The notes beneath the pieces were generated by a model, which saw only the letters and a program-made list of their open reading frames with translations, did not search any database and was not told the DNA's origin. This document shows positions 44,950-54,365 of a DNA stretch of 64,000 nucleotides, in pieces. Origin of the DNA: DASTFP01 sp963744345 (GTDB lineage Bacteria; Verrucomicrobiota; Verrucomicrobiia; Chthoniobacterales; Terrimicrobiaceae); NCBI GenBank assembly GCA_963744345.1, contig CAVUTD010000014.1:168615-232614 (forward strand). The letters run 5' to 3'. The position numbers and the translations under genes were made by a program. The stretch's first letter is position 1; each line of letters opens with the position of its first letter.

Positions 44950-46245
44950 ATGAAACCGTTTGCCCCTTTCCTCAGACAAGGCGCCGCTCGACTGCTTGGC
45001 TTCGTGCTGTTAGCCTCTTTGCTCGCCCCACCTTCCTTTGGCGCCGGCGTCACCGTTCGGTTAGCTGCCGAGCCGGAGGGTAGTGAGTACGGACGTTGGA
45101 ACCGGGCCGTATCTGAAGAATGGGCAAAGAAAACGGGCAACAAGCTCGAATATATCAGCAGGCCCGCTGACGCTTCGGCGGCCTTGCCGCTGTATCAGCA
45201 ATATTGGATCGCGAAAAGTCCGGACGTGGACGTTTACTTGATCGACGTGATTTGGCAGGGGATTGCGGCCCCGCATGCCGTTGATCTGAAGAATTACTAC
45301 AAAGACGACGAGATCACAGCCTACTTCCCGCGCATCATTCAGAACAATACGGTTGGCGACAAGCTCGTTTCGATACCCGTGTATACAGACGCCGGACTTC
45401 TCTTCTATCGCACCGATCTGCTCGAAAAGTATGGCTATAATGCGCCGCCCAAGACATGGGAGGAACTCGCGGCGATGGCCAGGAAGATACAGGACGGCGA
45501 ACGCGCGGCAGGTAAAAAGGATTTTCACGGCTTCGTCTTTCAAGGCAGGGCGAGCGAAAGCGTCACCTGCAACGCACTGGAATGGATTTACAGCTACGGG
45601 GGCGGCACGATCGTCGAGCCAGACAAGAAAGTCACTATCAACAACCCAAACGCGATCAAGGCGCTCGACACCGCCCGCAGCTGGGTTGGCGCCATCTCGC
45701 CGGTCGGCGTCACCACCTACGGCGAAGAAGAAGCTCGCAATGTCTGGCAGGCCGGTAACGCCTGCTTTATGCGCAATTGGCCCTATGCCTACGCCCTCGG
45801 CGCCGATCCCAAAAGCGCCGTGTCCGGCAAGTTCGATGTCACCGTTTTGCCGAAGGGCGGCGACAACGGCAAGCACGTCGCATGCCTGGGCGGATGGCAA
45901 TTAATGCTTTCCGCTTACTCCAAGGTGCCTGACGCCGCCGCGGATCTGATTCGATACCTCTCCTCGGCGGAGCTCCAAAAGAAACGGACTATTTTGTGGA
46001 GCGGCCTTCCCACCCGGCCGGCTTTGTACAGCGACCCAGAGGTGCTCGCAAAGTACCCTTGGTTCAAGATCATGGTGGACGTTTTCAACAACGCTGTGGC
46101 CCGGCCATCCACTGTTACGGGCGCCGACTACAATCAGCTGTCCACGGCATTTTTTCAGAACGTCAATAAGGTGCTGACTGGCGGCGAATCAGCCCAAGGA
46201 GCGGTCTCACAAGTCGAGAAAGTTGCAAACCGCATTGTGCACTAA
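44950..46245 (+). CDS. Extracellular solute-binding protein, family 1 (maltose/trehalose type)
   Basis: A 431-aa periplasmic or lipid-free binding protein with a signal peptide (about 1-37, RLLGFVLLASLLAPPSFGAG). CUT1-type hallmarks are VRLAAEPEGSEYGRWNRAVS, PDVDVYLIDVIWQGIAAPHA, IPVYTDAGLLFYRTDLLEKY, PPKTWEELAAMARKI, the FVFQGRASESVTCNALEWIY block and GGWQLMLSAYSKVPDAAADL. The closest remembered relatives bind trehalose, maltose or other alpha-glucosides. No permease or ATPase gene is next to it, so it is an orphan or its transporter is encoded elsewhere. ATG 44950 chosen because it begins the signal peptide. Confidence 0.88.
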   Translation: MKPFAPFLRQGAARLLGFVLLASLLAPPSFGAGVTVRLAAEPEGSEYGRWNRAVSEEWAKKTGNKLEYISRPADASAALPLYQQYWIAKSPDVDVYLIDVIWQGIAAPHAVDLKNYYKDDEITAYFPRIIQNNTVGDKLVSIPVYTDAGLLFYRTDLLEKYGYNAPPKTWEELAAMARKIQDGERAAGKKDFHGFVFQGRASESVTCNALEWIYSYGGGTIVEPDKKVTINNPNAIKALDTARSWVGAISPVGVTTYGEEEARNVWQAGNACFMRNWPYAYALGADPKSAVSGKFDVTVLPKGGDNGKHVACLGGWQLMLSAYSKVPDAAADLIRYLSSAELQKKRTILWSGLPTRPALYSDPEVLAKYPWFKIMVDVFNNAVARPSTVTGADYNQLSTAFFQNVNKVLTGGESAQGAVSQVEKVANRIVH

Positions 46246-46296
46246 GCTAGCCCATCGTCCCATCGACTTCGAACTGCGTAGAGCGCCACGAAAATT

Positions 46297-49200
46297 TCAG
46301 CAAGGACGCAGCCGTAATCTCCGTCCGTCTGATCCCGTCGTTTTCTGGTGACGGTATTCGGCCAAGGATGCTTCTGCACGTGTCACCAAAGGAATCGATT
46401 TTTGTTCCCGTGCGATTCTGATCGCTTTGTCGAAGGAAGCCTCGATTGCGTTCTCGTCAGCTCCCATCGCCGCGAGAAACACACCGCGCAGCCGGCGCAG
46501 TTCCGCGGACCATTGACGCTCCTCAGATCGCTCGACGAGTTTATCCGCCTCGTTAAGCGTTTCGAGAGCGTCGGCCGTGCGATCCGCAAAATATAACGCT
46601 TCGGCCTTCAGTCCCAAATAGTAAGGCAGGGAAAGCAGGGTCCCGGTCGACCGGAAGTCTCTTATTCCCTGTTCGATCTCCGGAACACCTGTGACGGTAT
46701 CACCGGAAGCGCTGCGTGCCCAACCGCGGTGAATGCCTCCTTCCGCAAGATGTTGCGCAAAATTATCACGTGTGGATACTTCGATGATCAAGGAGGACAG
46801 GCGCTCCACTTCAGGAGGATTGAGCTCGATTTCCGCGAGACCCATCGCCCAGCCCAGCGCGATGGTCAGCGCGTGCTCATCCTTCATCTCCTGTGCCAAT
46901 GAGATCGCCTCCTGCAGCTTTTCCCGGCATGAGTCAGCATCTCCCAGATGCCACTCGGCAAACGCCTTATAGCACAGGCAGCCGACGACCGGTGTGTCGA
47001 CATCTTCGGGATGAGATTGGCTGCCTTGCGAGCGCCAGATCCTGATACCAGAGATCGCGTGTTCTCGAGCGGACTCGAAATCACCCAGGAAGTAGAGGGT
47101 GGCTGCTAACGCATTGTGGCACCAGATCATGAGTGTAGGATCATGTTGCTTCTGCGCGAGCGTGTATAGCCGCTCGGCGATCTGCATCGCCGCAGACAGC
47201 TTGTCAGTCACCAGAGTATAGCGCCATTGACCCAGAAGTGCTCGCATGAGGGGCGGACGACCAAGCAAGTGAGACAAGGACTCAGCGTGCTCGTAACAAA
47301 TTCTTGTCTCAGGTGCTCCTACTCCTCGCGTGGCGGTCAGGTACGTCGCCGCCTGCATAAGAATGAAGAGTTGATCTTCCGCGGTGAGACTCTGCTCCTC
47401 GACCGAGGCCTTAACTGGTGATCCCCAGCGTCCTTGCTCAAAGAAGTGTACCAGAACCGAGAGCAACGGCCCCCTCGCGCCAAGAGCGGTAGCCGCAAAG
47501 CACGTTTCGCCCCGTTGAATTCGCGGGATGTACACTTCATGCAACGCCTGGCGAAACAACCCGGCATGGCACCCGCAGATGACTGCCAGGAAAAGCGGTT
47601 CCATCGCCCTAAAACTATCAGGCAACTGCGGCGCAATGGCTCGATAATGATGATAGAGCCGCCTGTTGCATTCCTTCCATGCTTCCGTCCTTTGGCTCCG
47701 GAGCTGCTCGCCAAAGAACTCGCGGACCAGAGGATGGGCATCCAGCTGTCCAGGATTTTTCCAATCTGCTCCCGCCAGCAGCCTGGCTCTCCTCAGTCGC
47801 GCGAGAATGGCTTGCCATTCGTTCGGCCTCAAACCGGTTAATGACTCGGTGAGCCCTGGAATTGCCGGCGGCCTCAGCAAGGCTTCAAGCGCCTTTTCCT
47901 CCGCTGGTCGATCAAACAGGCCTAACATGCGCAGTACGGACAACTCGGGACCATCGCCAAACCAAGTCTGGTAAGATTCCATCACTTTTCGGGCGTGCAC
48001 GCCCTGCCGCACGTCATCGGCAAGATGTCCTGACACGTCTTTCCGGTGACGAATATCTCCGTAGTACGCATCGGCAAGGTAGCTGCCCAAAAGCGTCAGC
48101 GCGAGACAATGGCCTGCGAACTCTTCGCTGGCACTTCGCAGCTCCGCTTCATCCCCATGAACGCCAAGTGCTCGAAGCAGCTTTGCCCCGGCGTCGCTGG
48201 AAAGCCGCTCCAAGTCGCGACGCAGAGCCGAGGTGTGTTCGTGACCCGCGATGTCCGCGATCGGCAGCCGCGTGGTAATTACGCAAAGCCCCGAGTTGGA
48301 GGCGGCAAGCTCGCGCAAAAGCGCCTGCAGGAAAGGATCACGGAGCCGTCCTTCCTGTGGACCCGGCGGATTCTGGAGAGGTTCCAGGCCGTCCAAGATC
48401 AAGAGCGTTCGGCGATGTGTGATGAGTTTTGCCAATCTTTCCCCCTTCTCCCAAGCCGTTCCGATCCGGGTATCGTGGTCTCCGAACCAGGCAAGGGCTG
48501 CATCGATAAATTCGTTTGCGGACGAAGTACCACCGCTGGTCCCCTGCCTGTAAAATGACCAGCCGAAAACGAGTTGGGCAGCCCGATAGTTCTCAGCCGC
48601 CATCCGTCCGAGCCAATGATTGACGAGCGTAGACTTGCCAACACCCGCCCAGGCAACGATCGAGACGACATTGATATCCCGGTTTTCCCAGGCAGCATCC
48701 AGGAAGGCAATATCCTCCTCCCGACCAAAAAGATCACTCCCGGTGATGGGCAGGCGGGCCACCGAGATTTTCTTCGGTCCCGACCGGACTAGTGGAACGA
48801 ACGGCCTGAGATGTCGCGCCGCGGAGACGGCCTTCTGAAGGCTGCGACGAGTGATCTTCCGTCGTGCGTCGATCGCACGTGATATGGTTTCGATGGCTCC
48901 GATGAGTTCGGCCGGATCCTGAAAACGCCGGCCCGGGTCTTTCTCGAGGAGCACAGACAGGAGAACCGCGATCGGTTGCGGAACGGCGTCGAGCCGGTCG
49001 AGCGGCAGGGGTGAATTAAGATGCTGATGCATCATTTCCGCAGTCGTCCCGCTGAATACGGCTTGGCCGGTCACCATTTGCCAGAGCACTCCACCCAACG
49101 AGTAAAGGTCCGAGCGGATGTCCACTCCAACGCCAGCAAACTGCTCCGGACTGGCGAATTGTGGTGTTCCTGCAAAGGCTCCGGGAGTCGAAATGGCGCC

Positions 49201-49872
49201 TTCCGCAGAGGCTTCGTGCGTCGGCTTTGCCAATCCCAGGTCGATGATCTTGGCGGCCACCGCGCCTCCCTCCTCGAAGCTCACCATGATATTGCTGGGC
49301 TTAATGTCCCGGTGGACGAGCTTCCGCTTGTGCACCGCCACCAAGCCGGCACCGACCTGCCTGGTGATCTCCAAGGCCAGCTTCATCTCCAATGTGCCTG
49401 AGCGCCGAATAAGATTCTCGAGCGTCTCCCCTTCGACAAACTCCATCGCGTAAAAGTAATTCTGACCGACCCTTCCCAGATGAAAAACCGAGGCGACGTT
49501 CGGATGACGAACACTGGCGGCCATCCGCGCTTCGCGGAGAAAACGAAGCCGGGTAGGCTCGTCGCCGAGAAGTTTCTCGCTAATGAGTTTGAGTGTCACC
49601 GGAATCTGCAAGGCGACGTCCATGGCCTTATAGGTAACACCCATCCCGCCTCGACCGAGCTCGAGAACCTGGCCGTGCGCGTCTGTCAGGAGTTCATAGT
49701 TGTCAAAGCGCGGGCCACGTGCATTTTCCGGCTCAATCGCGGTCTCCGAAAATTCGCCCGACTCGAAATCTTCAACGACCGCCTCCTGCAACATGCACAC
49801 CGGACAGAATTTCCAGCCTGTGGCAATCGCAGTCCCGCAACTCGGACAGATGCGCTTCCCTTCGGTTTTCAT
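46297..49872 (-). CDS. Zinc ribbon-Ser/Thr kinase-ATPase-TPR giant regulator
   Basis: 1191 aa. It opens with a zinc ribbon (Cys9, Cys12, Cys23, Cys26). The protein kinase domain (about 59-330) has LELGRGGMGVTYKAMD, HRDIKPSNIMV and a DLG instead of DFG (IIDLGLAKP). A STAND-type ATPase (about 390-700) has FGREEDIAFLDAAWENRD, Walker A IVAWAGVGKSTLVNHW and TLLILDGLEPLQ. TPR-like helices fill the rest (AALYFADRTADALETLNEAD). No membrane segment is seen. The start codon overlaps the stop of the ECF sigma gene as ATGA, so the two are made together. The kinase may control that sigma factor, as known for ECF-kinase pairs in related phyla. Confidence 0.9.
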   Translation of the reverse strand: MKTEGKRICPSCGTAIATGWKFCPVCMLQEAVVEDFESGEFSETAIEPENARGPRFDNYELLTDAHGQVLELGRGGMGVTYKAMDVALQIPVTLKLISEKLLGDEPTRLRFLREARMAASVRHPNVASVFHLGRVGQNYFYAMEFVEGETLENLIRRSGTLEMKLALEITRQVGAGLVAVHKRKLVHRDIKPSNIMVSFEEGGAVAAKIIDLGLAKPTHEASAEGAISTPGAFAGTPQFASPEQFAGVGVDIRSDLYSLGGVLWQMVTGQAVFSGTTAEMMHQHLNSPLPLDRLDAVPQPIAVLLSVLLEKDPGRRFQDPAELIGAIETISRAIDARRKITRRSLQKAVSAARHLRPFVPLVRSGPKKISVARLPITGSDLFGREEDIAFLDAAWENRDINVVSIVAWAGVGKSTLVNHWLGRMAAENYRAAQLVFGWSFYRQGTSGGTSSANEFIDAALAWFGDHDTRIGTAWEKGERLAKLITHRRTLLILDGLEPLQNPPGPQEGRLRDPFLQALLRELAASNSGLCVITTRLPIADIAGHEHTSALRRDLERLSSDAGAKLLRALGVHGDEAELRSASEEFAGHCLALTLLGSYLADAYYGDIRHRKDVSGHLADDVRQGVHARKVMESYQTWFGDGPELSVLRMLGLFDRPAEEKALEALLRPPAIPGLTESLTGLRPNEWQAILARLRRARLLAGADWKNPGQLDAHPLVREFFGEQLRSQRTEAWKECNRRLYHHYRAIAPQLPDSFRAMEPLFLAVICGCHAGLFRQALHEVYIPRIQRGETCFAATALGARGPLLSVLVHFFEQGRWGSPVKASVEEQSLTAEDQLFILMQAATYLTATRGVGAPETRICYEHAESLSHLLGRPPLMRALLGQWRYTLVTDKLSAAMQIAERLYTLAQKQHDPTLMIWCHNALAATLYFLGDFESAREHAISGIRIWRSQGSQSHPEDVDTPVVGCLCYKAFAEWHLGDADSCREKLQEAISLAQEMKDEHALTIALGWAMGLAEIELNPPEVERLSSLIIEVSTRDNFAQHLAEGGIHRGWARSASGDTVTGVPEIEQGIRDFRSTGTLLSLPYYLGLKAEALYFADRTADALETLNEADKLVERSEERQWSAELRRLRGVFLAAMGADENAIEASFDKAIRIAREQKSIPLVTRAEASLAEYRHQKTTGSDGRRLRLRPC

Positions 49873-50636
49873 GGGCCAAGCCGCCCCCCGGATGCCCTTA
49901 AGGCTTCGCAAAGAGCACGGATCTCCTCGTCAATGTTTGCCGGGTCCGAGACCGTGCGGCCGACCTCCTCTCTTAGGATGGCTCGGTATCGCTTGCGCAT
50001 GCGATGAACAATCGTCTTGACGCCGGAGGCGCTGAGCCCAAGACGCTTCGCCACATCCTCATAGGAAGGCAAAGCGAGGGCACTGTTGGGATCAAGGAAC
50101 GATTCCAAAGCTTCGAAAGTCGACTCCTTTCCCGCAGCGATGTATTCCTCTCGGAGTCGTGTCATTGTTTCGCCCAGAACTGTCATCGCCCAGCGCGCGT
50201 CGAAGATCTTCTCCGCTGTCAAAAACTCGACCGGCTCGCGCCGATAGCGTTCTTCGGCATCCTCCGCATCCAATTGGACGAGTTCTTTGCCCCCTCCTCT
50301 CTTTACGCGGCGGCTCCAGTCGGCCGCATCGGCGATGTAGTTTTGGAAACAGGCGATGAGAAAGGATCGGAATTTCCCCTTGACCGGATCAATGCCGGCA
50401 AGTGCCCGGTCTGCCAGCAGGTGTAAGAAGAAACCCTGGGTTAAGTCCTCGGCGTCGCTTGGCGAGTAGCCACGACGCCGGGCGAAAATGTAGAGCGGGT
50501 ACCAATAGACCTGACACAACTCGGCTAAGGCCAGCTCTGCGCCCTCCGCCTGGCTTTGCGCTGCCTTCATGACAACCGTCCAGCGCGTTGCGTGGAAGCT
50601 CGCCGCTCTTGGCGGGCGGAGATTGTCGCGTTTCAC
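49869..50636 (-). CDS. ECF-type RNA polymerase sigma factor linked to a Ser/Thr kinase
   Basis: A 255-aa sigma-70 family protein. It starts MKRDNLRPPRAASFHATRWT, a form I associate with Verrucomicrobiota/Planctomycetota ECF factors encoded beside kinases. Region 2 contains YPLYIFARRRGYSPSDAEDL with TQGFFLHLLA. Region 4 has YEDVAKRLGLSASGVKTIVH with RMRKRYRAILREEV, a helix-turn-helix. It is longer than typical ECF factors (about 190 aa) through the linker and C-terminal tail. Its TGA overlaps the kinase ATG. It has no anti-sigma gene, so control by phosphorylation is the simplest inference. Confidence 0.9.
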   Translation of the reverse strand: MKRDNLRPPRAASFHATRWTVVMKAAQSQAEGAELALAELCQVYWYPLYIFARRRGYSPSDAEDLTQGFFLHLLADRALAGIDPVKGKFRSFLIACFQNYIADAADWSRRVKRGGGKELVQLDAEDAEERYRREPVEFLTAEKIFDARWAMTVLGETMTRLREEYIAAGKESTFEALESFLDPNSALALPSYEDVAKRLGLSASGVKTIVHRMRKRYRAILREEVGRTVSDPANIDEEIRALCEALRASGGRLGP

Positions 50637-50843
50637 GAGGAAATCTCCCTTTTTTTACAATAGCGTGCCGAACAGTGTCTAGGAGCAAGATTTTCCAAAC
50701 CCAGGAACCGTTTCGCTCTTCTACCGGTATGAAGACCTTGATCGCCGCGATCGCACGCACGAGAGTCTTACATGGTGAACTCTCGGCAGTCGGTTTGCCG
50801 AAATGCCGGGTGGGATTGCTGAGGAGGATCGCGAGGGGTCAAT

Positions 50844-51725
50844 TCAGTGGGTCTCGATCTTCGGACGAAGGGCGTCCCGCCGGTGGTCGTTTAGGTAAGC
50901 GTAGAAGAGACCGATGACAAGCCCGCCGCCCACATAGTTACCGAGAAGGGAAAAGAAAAAGTTCTTGCCCATGTGCACGAGGTGGACGTCCTCGGGCCGC
51001 TCAAAAAGAGCCATGGCAAAAAGCGCAGAATTCGCGACGACATGTTCAAACCCCATGTAAGCGAAGACGGTCACCCCCATCATCAGCACCACGATCTTTG
51101 CCAGATGTTCGGTGAGCTGCATGGCGACGATCACTGATGCGTTGATAAAATAGTTGGCGAAAATGGCTTTGACAAAAATCAGCCATGCGCCGCTGCTTAC
51201 CGTCTTGGCATCGACCGTGTGCACCAGGTGTTCGAGCACTTCGTCGCTGAGCAGGCCACAGCTCCACACTAACAGGGCAATGAACTCAATGCCGATCAGA
51301 TTGCCAATCAGGCAAAGGGTCCAGATCTTCATTGTATCGCTCCAGCTCACCTTGTCGTAGTAGCGTCCAACGGTGAAGTACATGAAATTACTGGTGAGCA
51401 ACTCCGAGTTGGTGAAATAGATGAAAACGAGCGCCATGCTGAAGCTCGCACCCATTAGGTACTTGCTCAGCGCGGAATTGAAATCAGCGCCGAGATCCGC
51501 CTTGATCTGATAGACGAAGACGTACATCAGGCAAATGATGATCCCGGCCATGGCCGCACGGAGCGTGTAGCGAACGAAAAAGCGCTGATGCAAAGCCCGC
51601 TTGACGTCGATGGTGTCAAGGATGCGCTCCATCACCTCCCGGCCGTAAAAAATCCGGGTCCACACCATCTCCTCGGCTTTCAGTTCTTTTTCTTTCTCTG
51701 CCGCTTTTGTCCCGCTTGTTCGCAT
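50844..51725 (-). CDS. Formate/nitrite transporter family (FNT) channel
   Basis: A 293-aa pentameric-type FNT channel with six membrane helices after a charged N-terminal arm. Family motifs are the first re-entrant loop region (KYLMGASFSMALVFIYFTNS), NSELLTSNFM, the NYFINASVIVAM helix and GFEHVVANSALFAMALF, whose His is the central gating residue of FocA/NirC. It moves formate, nitrite, hydrosulfide or lactate. No formate or nitrite enzyme gene is adjacent. The family usually has GFEHS; here it is GFEHV. Intact, transcribed alone. Confidence 0.9.
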   Translation of the reverse strand: MRTSGTKAAEKEKELKAEEMVWTRIFYGREVMERILDTIDVKRALHQRFFVRYTLRAAMAGIIICLMYVFVYQIKADLGADFNSALSKYLMGASFSMALVFIYFTNSELLTSNFMYFTVGRYYDKVSWSDTMKIWTLCLIGNLIGIEFIALLVWSCGLLSDEVLEHLVHTVDAKTVSSGAWLIFVKAIFANYFINASVIVAMQLTEHLAKIVVLMMGVTVFAYMGFEHVVANSALFAMALFERPEDVHLVHMGKNFFFSLLGNYVGGGLVIGLFYAYLNDHRRDALRPKIETH

Positions 51726-52145
51726 ATATTTCTATCTCCGGGCAGAACGTGTAGCTGTTTACCGAGGTGGCGGCGATTCTGAAAAAAAGTTCTCCGAAAC
51801 TCGCTCTATCCGGCTCTTCCGAAGACGGTCACACCGAGTCGATTAATGTAGGGTCGATGGGCCAGGCTTTCGGCTGGCGGCGAGCCGCCGTGCATCATCA
51901 CGGACATCGTTAAGAATTTCCGGGAAGGTTATAGAAATCAACGTGAGCGGAGGTGCCGATTGTTGAACACGACGGCGGATTATCGGGCGAGAGACGAGAT
52001 GTAGGGATCAAGTGCGCAGTCAGATCCACAGACGCTTGGCAGAAGCGCTTCGGCAATTTTTCGCAAGTCAATTCCAGTGGCCAAGCTCGGACTTACTCTA
52101 CGCCGCTCGCCATTTGGACATCGAGGAAGTTGCTTGATCGGCGGA
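51726..52145. other. Gap, nothing recognised
   Basis: Some 420 bases with no supported gene. The promoter of the FNT gene should be near 51740-51850. Confidence 0.4.
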
Positions 52146-52526
52146 TCAAGCTTGTGGGGTGTTGTCTGCGTTGGCGCGCTCTGAATCGATAGGCCGGACT
52201 TCAAAGGACAACCCGCAATCCAGGCAAGGGTTGCCGCGGGCGATCTCCGCGGCTTCATCAAGGCTGCTGGCGAGAATGAACCAATACCCGCCGATGACTT
52301 CTTTCGATTCGCCGAAAGGGCCGTCCGTGATGACGTTTTTCTGAGTAATGGTTTTGCCTTCGTAGGTAAGGCGCTGCCCCCGCCGCATTTTTCCCGCGTC
52401 AACCAAGCCATCGAGCCACTCGTAAAAGCGATCAATGACGTTCTCGATTTCGTCCCGCGAGAGAGACTGGTCCCACTGGCCTCGGGAAATCACGAGGTAT
52501 TCAGCAGGAGAAAGGGGTTCACTCAT
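52146..52526 (-). CDS. YCII-domain (DGPF) protein
   Basis: A 126-aa small protein of the YCII/DGPF superfamily: AEYLVISRGQWDQSLSRDEI, ITDGPFGESKEVIGGYWFIL and DEAAEIARGNPCLD carry the family signature DGPF and the following Glu/Gly block. Such proteins often adjoin ECF sigma factors or act in stress responses, but the biochemistry is unknown. ATG 52526 is chosen because the domain begins there; the frame runs 33 codons upstream into the HlyIII gene. It lies 10 bases after the HlyIII stop and may be co-transcribed. Confidence 0.85.
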   Translation of the reverse strand: MSEPLSPAEYLVISRGQWDQSLSRDEIENVIDRFYEWLDGLVDAGKMRRGQRLTYEGKTITQKNVITDGPFGESKEVIGGYWFILASSLDEAAEIARGNPCLDCGLSFEVRPIDSERANADNTPQA

Positions 52527-52536
52527 CGTGGTCTGT

Positions 52537-53226
52537 TTATCTGGTTGTGTCGATGGAGCCCGAATATGCGTAGACGGCGACGGCGTGGCAAATGGCGCCG
52601 GCAAGCACGAAGAGGTGCCAGACAAGATGCGAGAAACGCAACTTCTTTGCGCTGTAGAATGCCACCCCGGCGGTGTAAAACACGCCTCCCGCCAGGATCA
52701 ATCCAATGCCAGCGAGAGGGACGGTGTTGATGAAGTCAGCGATGAAAAACAGTCCGAGCCAACCCATGCCGATATACAAGGCATTAGAGATCCGCACGCT
52801 GTCGTTTCCACCGCAGAGGACAAAGCAAAGACCGATCAGGGCCAGCAGCCATTCCAGAGCAAAGAGCAAGATTCCACCATGCGGACGGAGCGGTCCCAGC
52901 GCGAACGGAGTATAGGTGGCGGCGATCAAAGCAAAGATCGCCACATGGTCAAACAGGCGTGCCAACTCCTTCGCAGGTTCGGCAATCAGCCCGTGATAGG
53001 CGGTCGATGTCAGAAAGAGTATCAAGACGGCTGCCGCAAAAATCCATTGTCCAATGGTCGCGTCTCCATGCCACAGAAGGACAAGCGCAAACGCACAAGC
53101 GCCCGCCACTCCCAAGGCCGCGCTCCATGTATTCGCGAGCTCTTCCAACGCGGTTTGACTCCGCATCGAGCGAGACGCGCAACCGGTTAACTCCACCCGC
53201 GAATCGATAGACGGAGGAAGCTCCAT
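52537..53226 (-). CDS. HlyIII/PAQR-family membrane protein
   Basis: A 229-aa seven-helix membrane protein of the hemolysin III/adiponectin receptor family. The metal-site motifs are visible: STAYHGLIA in helix two, DHVAIFALIAATYTPFALG, and HLVWHLFVLAGAICHAVAVY near the end, with the three His and Ser/Asp that bind zinc. Members influence membrane lipid homeostasis (TrhA-like). The ATG at 53226 is selected, but the frame is open to 53310, and the true start is uncertain. Followed closely by the YCII gene. Confidence 0.87.
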   Translation of the reverse strand: MELPPSIDSRVELTGCASRSMRSQTALEELANTWSAALGVAGACAFALVLLWHGDATIGQWIFAAAVLILFLTSTAYHGLIAEPAKELARLFDHVAIFALIAATYTPFALGPLRPHGGILLFALEWLLALIGLCFVLCGGNDSVRISNALYIGMGWLGLFFIADFINTVPLAGIGLILAGGVFYTAGVAFYSAKKLRFSHLVWHLFVLAGAICHAVAVYAYSGSIDTTR

Positions 53227-53663
53227 GATCGCAGGCATGCCGGGCCGAGCTCTCATTGGAGACAGCGTGACTTTTTCGGGAGTGAGTTGCACCGGCGTAG
53301 GGAATCCCACAACGCGACAGATGGAAAGGCATTTTTATCTCGCGTGCCGAAGGCATCTTGAGCGAGACAGAAACGAGCGACGGGGATTTTCCTGTCCGCT
53401 CGATCCAAGCGCAGTTCTCTGTTTGATTGAGCCGCGGGTCCGGGTAAGAGGCTGGCGCCTGAATCTGGGAAGACGAGGTCGGCCCGCGTTAGTCGTTTCC
53501 TAGTAATGGTGGCGCACGACTTTGAACCTGCGCCATTGGTCAGCAGAGTAGTCCACAAGCCTGCCAATTATCGAAGCCTCGCATCCGAAACACGACTTTG
53601 GAGAGGCGGCCCCCCGTCGCCGAAAGCTGCCCTTCCAACGTCACGGAGACGGTCGCGACCACT
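53227..53663. other. Gap, nothing recognised
   Basis: No supported coding or RNA gene. It lies between the HlyIII start and the surE stop. Confidence 0.4.
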
Positions 53664-54353
53664 TTAGAACAATCGAATCGCGGTTACGGCGATACGCCCT
53701 CCGAAACAGACGTCGACGTCGGCACCACGCGTGCGCTCACGAGAATGATAAACCCCGTCGTAGAACAGCCCGCCACCTTCTTCGTGCCGGTAGCTTAGCG
53801 GCAACGGGTGAGGATCGAGCGCGCAAAAAACCATTTCAGGCTCATCTTCGGAGGGGTGCAGATGCGGCAGATTGACGTTGTAGAAGAGACCTGGATTAGT
53901 CGGCCTTCGCGTGAGCTCTCTCAGCACCCGCGCCACCCAGGAGGCTGCTCGCTGCCAGTCGAACTCCATGTTCTCGCGGCGATAGTGCGAGACGGCCACA
54001 CCCGGCCAGCCATGCAGCACTGCCTCGCGCACCGCCGCCACGGTTCCCGAATAATGGACATCGGCCCCCAGGTTTCCGCCGTGATTAATGCCGCTGAGCA
54101 CCCACTTCGCATCGGGAACAAGCTTGAGCAACCCAATTCGCGTGCAATCCGCCGGGGTGCCATGGACGGCGAATCGCTTCTCTCCGCGCGCTTCGATCCG
54201 GAGAGGACCATGCGCTGTGACAGCATGGCTGACCCCGGACTGCGGACCCGCCGGCGCGACCACGACCGGTTCGCCGATCGTGCATGCCGCGCACCGCAAT
54301 GCCTCCAGGCCGGGAGCGTCAATCCCGTCATCGTTGCTAAGGAGGAGATTCAT
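53664..54353 (-). CDS. surE: 5'/3'-nucleotidase SurE
   Basis: A 229-aa cytoplasmic nucleotidase that dephosphorylates nucleoside monophosphates and short polyphosphates. The N-terminal metal site LLSNDDGIDAPG (Asp-Asp), the APAGPQSGVSHAVT block, HGTPADCTRIGL and the second metal site SGINHGGNLGADVHYSGTVA are all canonical. GLFYNVNLPHL and the C-terminal DVDVCFGGRIAVT fit too. Length is normal. It is divergent from the DUF892 gene; the two starts are 13 bases apart, so regulatory sites must overlap the coding ends or one start is further in. Confidence 0.93.
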   Translation of the reverse strand: MNLLLSNDDGIDAPGLEALRCAACTIGEPVVVAPAGPQSGVSHAVTAHGPLRIEARGEKRFAVHGTPADCTRIGLLKLVPDAKWVLSGINHGGNLGADVHYSGTVAAVREAVLHGWPGVAVSHYRRENMEFDWQRAASWVARVLRELTRRPTNPGLFYNVNLPHLHPSEDEPEMVFCALDPHPLPLSYRHEEGGGLFYDGVYHSRERTRGADVDVCFGGRIAVTAIRLF

Positions 54354-54365
54354 GGGCGCAACTTA

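Noticed and set aside
53808..54365. N-terminal half of the long plus-strand frame ending at 54995
   Set aside because: It is the antisense of surE, which has all family motifs. Only the part after 54366 codes for the DUF892 protein.
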